Of a DNA stretch of 6,871 nucleotides, positions 5,807 to 6,871 are shown one piece after another (within the stretch, counting starts at the first letter, position 1; each line of letters begins with the position of its first letter). Below the pieces are notes generated by a model that searched no databases, had not been told where the DNA came from, and saw only the letters and a program-made list of their open reading frames with translations. Source of the DNA: Candidatus Krumholzibacteriia bacterium (GTDB lineage: Bacteria > Krumholzibacteriota > Krumholzibacteriia > LZORAL124-64-63); contig JAQULN010000153.1 in assembly GCA_028718575.1 (NCBI GenBank), forward strand, positions 1 to 6,871, read 5' to 3'. A program made the translations under genes and the position numbers.

Positions 5807-6637
5807 ATGTCCGAGGTTCATCTGATTCTGTCGATTCCCCAGGGTGTGATCACCGCCACGTCGCTCGGTGTCGAGGGACTCGCCTGGCACCGCAGCCCCG
5901 GTTCCGGCAAGCACTTCAAGGGCCGCAAACTTTTCGTCGAGCTCGCGGTCGCGGACGGTCAACCCGATTTCGAATACCTCGACGAGGGCGGCTGGCGCGA
6001 CACGAGGGGCGATACCATCAGCGCCTTGGCCGCAGCGACCGCCGGCAAGCGCACCAAGACCGCGCTGTCGAACAACGCCTTCTCGTGTACGCCGATCGAA
6101 GCGTACCGCCGCATCTATCTGGTGAAGACCGGCGGCGAGGTGCTGGAGATGGAGCCCGGCGGCCAATTGCACGCCTTCAAGTCCAGCGACTGCCGCGAGG
6201 AGATGTCGCCCGCCGAGGTGGCGTCGGCCGCCGGTTGCGCCACGCCGAAGGAGCGCAAGCGCCACATCTATATGGTGATGTGTCCCATCCAGCTCCTGCT
6301 GGTGTCGAACCTCACGCCGATCGAGTATGCCTGGTATGCCACGCACCGGCCCGGCAAGGTCTTCCGCCAAGTCGTGTTCACCGAGCTGCGCGCCGAGCAG
6401 ACCCATCTCGCGGCCCAGAGCCGTTTCACGGACGCGCGTCTGGAACTGGAAATGCAGCCGGAGAAGAAGACCAAGACGGTGGTGTCGGAAGACTGTCTGA
6501 ACGAAGTTCCGTTCCATGTCTGGCTGGGCTACGGGCGCCGGTCCGAGGGCGGCCTCTACGTGGCCGACCAGTCCCATCTCGGGCTGTGGCGCTTCCCCGC
6601 TACGATTCCGCTAAATTGGGACAGGGTAATGGGATAG
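5807..6637 (+). CDS. Hypothetical cytoplasmic protein, 276 residues
   Basis: I do not recognise this family. The protein has no signal peptide and no membrane helix, so it is probably cytoplasmic. It mixes strand-like stretches (HLILSIP, RIYLVKT, HIYMVMCPIQLLLVSNL) with charged segments. Five cysteines (C94, C129, C144, C159, C230) are scattered without a clear metal-binding spacing. Motif-like stretches that could seed a search are LAWHRSPGSGKHFKGRK (25-41), PIEYAWYATHRPGKVFRQ (171-188) and GYGRRSEGGLYVADQSH (241-257). SPGSGKHFKG loosely recalls a phosphate-binding loop, but it lacks the GxxxxGK[S/T] spacing, so I do not call it a P-loop. It follows the nuclease gene by 38 bases with no terminator between, so co-transcription is plausible. 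After about residue 264 the DNA becomes more AT-rich and the last residues (TIPLNWDRVMG) look less like the rest, so the natural C-terminus may have been replaced. Confidence 0.85.
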   Translation: MSEVHLILSIPQGVITATSLGVEGLAWHRSPGSGKHFKGRKLFVELAVADGQPDFEYLDEGGWRDTRGDTISALAAATAGKRTKTALSNNAFSCTPIEAYRRIYLVKTGGEVLEMEPGGQLHAFKSSDCREEMSPAEVASAAGCATPKERKRHIYMVMCPIQLLLVSNLTPIEYAWYATHRPGKVFRQVVFTELRAEQTHLAAQSRFTDARLELEMQPEKKTKTVVSEDCLNEVPFHVWLGYGRRSEGGLYVADQSHLGLWRFPATIPLNWDRVMG

Positions 6638-6666
6638 GGTCGCGCTCGCAGAACATCCGTATGACG

Positions 6667-6696
6667 TTGCCAGACCCATCGCGATCGTGGTAAAAT
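6667..6696 (+). promoter_or_regulatory. Sigma70-like promoter
   Basis: TTGCCA (6667-6672) and TAAAAT (6691-6696) are separated by 18 bases, each matching 5 of 6 consensus positions. Transcription would begin near 6703. It points away from the unknown gene and toward the right edge, so it would serve a gene or RNA starting within or beyond the last 165 bases. Confidence 0.5.
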
Positions 6697-6871
6697 TATT
6701 GCAACCGCAGTCGGGACCAGACGTACCTGACTTGTCTCGGAACGGCCCCGCGAATCGGGCGGGGCGCCGAGCGGGTCTCCGGAGGCAAAACCGTACCCCA
6801 CGACGACTAGCGACCTGCTTCGCTCCTCCGGTCTCGCGTCCGGCCCCCGCTCCAACCACGGGCCCGGTCTG
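6697..6871 (+). other. Long GC-rich leader or untranslated RNA, no gene visible
   Basis: No ATG or GTG occurs on the + strand in this stretch. It can fold: arms 6745-6751 (GCCCCGC) and 6759-6765 (GCGGGGC) make 7 bp, extended by CTCGG (6736-6740) with CCGAG (6767-6771) across an internal loop. CCGGAGG (6779-6785) can pair with CCTCCGG (6825-6831). It lies just downstream of the promoter at 6667-6696, so a structured 5' leader or small RNA running past the window edge is possible. I match it to no known RNA family. Stem formation is easy at this GC content. Confidence 0.25.

Noticed and set aside
5831..5931. P-loop NTPase motif in the unknown protein (SPGSGKHFKG)
   Set aside because: It lacks the GxxxxGK[S/T] spacing and the following Ser/Thr, and no Walker B motif is evident.
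5783..6577. A 264-residue antisense frame opposite the unknown 276-residue protein
   Set aside because: Composition is typical of an antisense frame, while the + strand gene has AAAGGAG at ideal spacing and more natural residue use.
6611..6859. An 82-residue antisense frame at the right edge
   Set aside because: It runs through the promoter and the end of the unknown gene, with Arg-rich content and no ribosome site.

Overview
The window is GC-rich bacterial DNA with densely packed genes. It probably comes from an uncultivated diderm bacterium of the FCB-like assemblage (Krumholzibacteriota, Eisenbacteria and similar groups). The grounds are a secreted enzyme ending in a FlgD-type Ig-like tail with an NPFNP motif, a SusC/OMP-style TonB receptor opened by a carboxypeptidase-regulatory-like domain, and an outer-membrane-type lipoprotein. 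The phylum is an inference; no rRNA or tRNA gene is visible.

Layout. (1) Bases 1-1074, +: the end of a membrane-anchored HD-GYP-type phosphohydrolase, open at the left edge. (2) 1163-1420, -: a tryptophan-rich 85-residue protein of unknown function. (3) 1512-2234, +: a peroxiredoxin whose peroxidatic cysteine codon is an in-frame UGA, followed at once by a 7-bp hairpin with a GGUC apical loop. I read it as a selenoprotein with its bacterial SECIS; ordinary gene callers would cut it into two pieces. (4) 2263-3081, -: an unknown lipoprotein whose 3' end carries a perfect 13-bp inverted repeat. (5) 3095-3371: a divergent control region with a good promoter for the lipoprotein. (6) 3372-4522, +: a broken TonB-dependent receptor. 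Its signal peptide, CarboxypepD_reg-like domain and plug are intact, but the barrel is reduced to one short piece in another frame. (7) 4608-5768, +: a secreted endonuclease I-family His-Me finger nuclease with the FlgD-like tail. (8) 5807-6637, +: a 276-residue cytoplasmic protein of unknown family, 38 bases behind the nuclease and with a strong Shine-Dalgarno. (9) 6638-6871: no gene visible, but a good sigma70-like promoter followed by about 165 bases that contain no ATG or GTG and can fold into GC-rich hairpins.

The genes do not form one pathway. Only the nuclease and the following unknown gene are spaced like an operon. Themes present are second-messenger signalling (HD-GYP), peroxide defence (selenoperoxiredoxin) and envelope or extracellular functions (lipoprotein, receptor remnant, nuclease). 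The best-supported unusual item is the UGA-encoded peroxiredoxin. I found no CRISPR array, phage module, toxin-antitoxin pair or clear insertion sequence.
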